In this document: in pieces, positions 12,369 through 14,018 of the stretch | Layout: every line of letters starts with the position of its first letter | Position numbering within the stretch: the first letter of the stretch is position 1 | NCBI GenBank assembly: GCA_028705415.1 | Contig: JAQWDO010000012.1 | Location: forward strand, 1 to 14,018 | DNA from: Dehalococcoidales bacterium | Lineage (GTDB): Bacteria; Chloroflexota; Dehalococcoidia; Dehalococcoidales; CSSed11-197 | Length of the DNA stretch: 14,018 nt | Reading direction: 5' to 3' | Made by a program: the position numbers and the translations under genes | Notes under the pieces: generated by a model | Seen by the model: the letters and a program-made list of their open reading frames with translations, nothing else | Told to the model about the DNA's origin: nothing | The model's database searches: none

Positions 12369-14018
12369 ATGTATGCGTTAAAACAAAATGATACATATGG
12401 AATTCTGCCGGAAGACCCATTTCTACCATGGCAATGGCCTGTACCTAAGGATGGCCTGATTGGTAAAAAGGGTATGGGCCGTATGGATGGTTACGAGAAA
12501 GCAACTGGCAAAGGGCTGTTCACGCGCGATATCCATGTCAACGGAATGGTCTATGCCAAGTTGCTTCTTTCTCCTTACGCTCATGCCAAAATAAAAAGCA
12601 TAGATGACAACAAAGCCCGCGCTTTACCCGGTGTTATAGACATTATCCGATACGATGACGAAGGCATGCCGTGGTTTTTATCAAGAAGAATATACTTCCT
12701 GGGTGATACTGCTTATCATCATCCGTGTGCTGTTGGGGCCATGGTTGTAGCAGAAACCGAAGCCATATGTGACCGGGCTCTACGTCTGCTTGAAGTTGAA
12801 TGGGAAGAACAGCCGTTTATACTGGATTGGCATGAAGCCCTTGAAGATGGCGCCTCCCTTACCCGGCCTGATTTAAATGCGGAAAACAATATTCACGTCC
12901 AGAAACCAACTGTGATCGGTGATGTAGAGGCAGGCCTGGCGGAATCGGATAATATAATCGAATTTACTGTTGAAGCTGAAGAGGACGCGCCAATTGGCCC
13001 GGAACCTTTATCGTTTGTTGCCAGCCCGCGCGGTGAACAGGTAGATATCTGGTACCATGGACAGTGCCAGCAGATGGTTCATGAAAGCCTGGCTACCCTG
13101 AGAAATTATACCGGCTGGGGCATGGATAAGATTCGCTGTTTCTACCCGTTCAATGGAGGGACCTGGGGTGCCGGAGGTGCATGGCATACAGAAATTGCCA
13201 GACTGGCACTCATTGCAGCAAAAAGAAACAACAAGCCAGTGAAGCTGGTTTGTGATAATGAAAGCCTCATGCAGCGCCCCGGAGAACGGGCGGGCAGCTT
13301 TCAATATACGATTGGTTATAATGATGATGGCATTATTAATGCGGTCAAATTGAAGAGTGTCTACAATTCAGATTTTGGAGACCAGGTCAATAAAATCGAT
13401 AAATGCACCAAAATACCGAACATATACTGCCTTGACGTAAAACCCTATCTTAACAGAGGTCCTTATGCCTGTTTCAAGCACGGACTGGAGGCTTGTTCGG
13501 TTGTTCATATGGTGTTCGGCCATGTAGCAGCAGCTTTAAATATGGATCCGACACAACTGGCCATATTAAACGACGGGTCTTACCAGCATGACTGGGACTG
13601 GATCAAGGAGAATGTTAAAAAACCCCTGGGTTTCCCGATGGATAGGGACAGCCTGAAAGAGTGCATCCAGGCCGGGAAGCAGGCGATCGACTGGGATAAT
13701 AAAATACATGAACCTGGCGCAAAAATCCTTCCAAACGGCAATTATCACGGCATTGGTTTTGTCTGGACTCTCGGCTGGCAGAATGCCGGAATGAGGCGAG
13801 CTTCGATAGGCTTTTACATCAACTGGGATGGGACGCTGAACGTTCAGGGCACAAGAGCTGTTGTAGGTGTTAATGGCGAAACAACCTATGCCATGGTTAT
13901 TGCCAGTGAACTGGGAATAAAATTTGAGGACATCAGTTTCCAGAGGCATGATTCCCTCTTTGCTCAAGCCAGTGCCGGCAACTCTGAAAATATGAACAAC
14001 AAAGTTGCCTGGGCTGTA
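12369..14018 (+). CDS. Molybdopterin large subunit, xanthine dehydrogenase family (continues beyond right edge)
   Basis: First 550 residues of a molybdenum hydroxylase catalytic subunit, usually about 750 or more. The N-terminal a/b hammerhead is clear: RMDGYEKATGKGLFTRDIHVNGMVYAKLLLSPYAHAKI-type residues 38-75, then ALPGVIDI and a GDTAYHHPCAVGAMVVAE segment. The molybdopterin-binding part is recognisable (QQMV, 234-237; LALIAAKRNNKPVKLV, 279-294; RGPYACFKHG, 363-372) but diverged: the usual GGGFGGK region reads FNGGTWGAGG (261-270), and the usual DIGQG-T region reads VVGVNGETT (498-506). No signal peptide is present, so export would rely on the small subunit. The catalytic glutamate near the C-terminus lies outside the window. 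GGGAGGA (12354-12360) sits 8 nt before ATG 12369. Substrate is unknown; N-heterocycles or aldehydes are family precedents. Confidence 0.92.
   Translation, partial: MYALKQNDTYGILPEDPFLPWQWPVPKDGLIGKKGMGRMDGYEKATGKGLFTRDIHVNGMVYAKLLLSPYAHAKIKSIDDNKARALPGVIDIIRYDDEGMPWFLSRRIYFLGDTAYHHPCAVGAMVVAETEAICDRALRLLEVEWEEQPFILDWHEALEDGASLTRPDLNAENNIHVQKPTVIGDVEAGLAESDNIIEFTVEAEEDAPIGPEPLSFVASPRGEQVDIWYHGQCQQMVHESLATLRNYTGWGMDKIRCFYPFNGGTWGAGGAWHTEIARLALIAAKRNNKPVKLVCDNESLMQRPGERAGSFQYTIGYNDDGIINAVKLKSVYNSDFGDQVNKIDKCTKIPNIYCLDVKPYLNRGPYACFKHGLEACSVVHMVFGHVAAALNMDPTQLAILNDGSYQHDWDWIKENVKKPLGFPMDRDSLKECIQAGKQAIDWDNKIHEPGAKILPNGNYHGIGFVWTLGWQNAGMRRASIGFYINWDGTLNVQGTRAVVGVNGETTYAMVIASELGIKFEDISFQRHDSLFAQASAGNSENMNNKVAWAV

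Noticed and set aside
1..14018. CRISPR arrays, insertion sequences, tRNA or rRNA genes
   Set aside because: No spaced repeats, transposase frames, terminal inverted repeats or cloverleaf-like sequences were seen; the only tandem repeat is coding.

Overview
The window looks like chromosomal DNA from an anaerobic bacterium, most likely a Dehalococcoidia-type Chloroflexota. That placement is inferred from protein style, from my recollection of similar neighbourhoods in Dehalococcoidia, and from the pairing of a Tat-exported molybdenum hydroxylase with a core housekeeping block; no rRNA or other marker is present to confirm it. Positions 1-10219 are housekeeping genes, all on the minus strand. 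Positions 10480-14018 are an accessory redox locus with a divergent promoter region.

Housekeeping block, in minus-strand transcription order from right to left: ribF (FAD synthetase/riboflavin kinase) overlaps tyrS by 8 nt. A promoter then precedes a class V aminotransferase and serA, the phosphorylated serine pathway pair, which end at a strong hairpin terminator (5317-5349). A second unit then begins at an extended -10 promoter: ligA, a DUF1015 protein, pth, a TIGR00725-type Rossmann protein, and eno, which runs off the left edge. The ligA reading frame is full length and well conserved but carries one in-frame TAA in the adenylation domain (4579-4581). It therefore reads as two ORFs, neither of which should be a ligase by itself.

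Accessory block: a minus-strand gene (10480-10917) encodes a lipoprotein whose mature part is a Thr/Pro repeat linker followed by a tiny domain with two haem c attachment motifs. Across a 441-bp divergent intergenic region lies a plus-strand unit: a 54-aa ribbon-helix-helix-like protein (11359-11523), an exported [2Fe-2S] small subunit of the xanthine dehydrogenase family (11641-12351), and the molybdopterin large subunit (12369 to beyond the right edge). The small subunit has a twin-arginine signal and, between signal and ferredoxin domain, a textbook TFIIIA-type C2H2 zinc-finger motif.

Inferred biology of the right-hand locus: an extracytoplasmic molybdenum hydroxylase, with the large subunit exported by hitchhiking on the Tat signal of the small subunit. 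No FAD subunit lies upstream of or between the two subunit genes, so electrons may leave through the iron-sulfur subunit to the neighbouring lipoprotein cytochrome. The small RHH-like protein is a candidate regulator. The large subunit departs from the usual glycine-rich molybdopterin motifs, so its substrate cannot be predicted.
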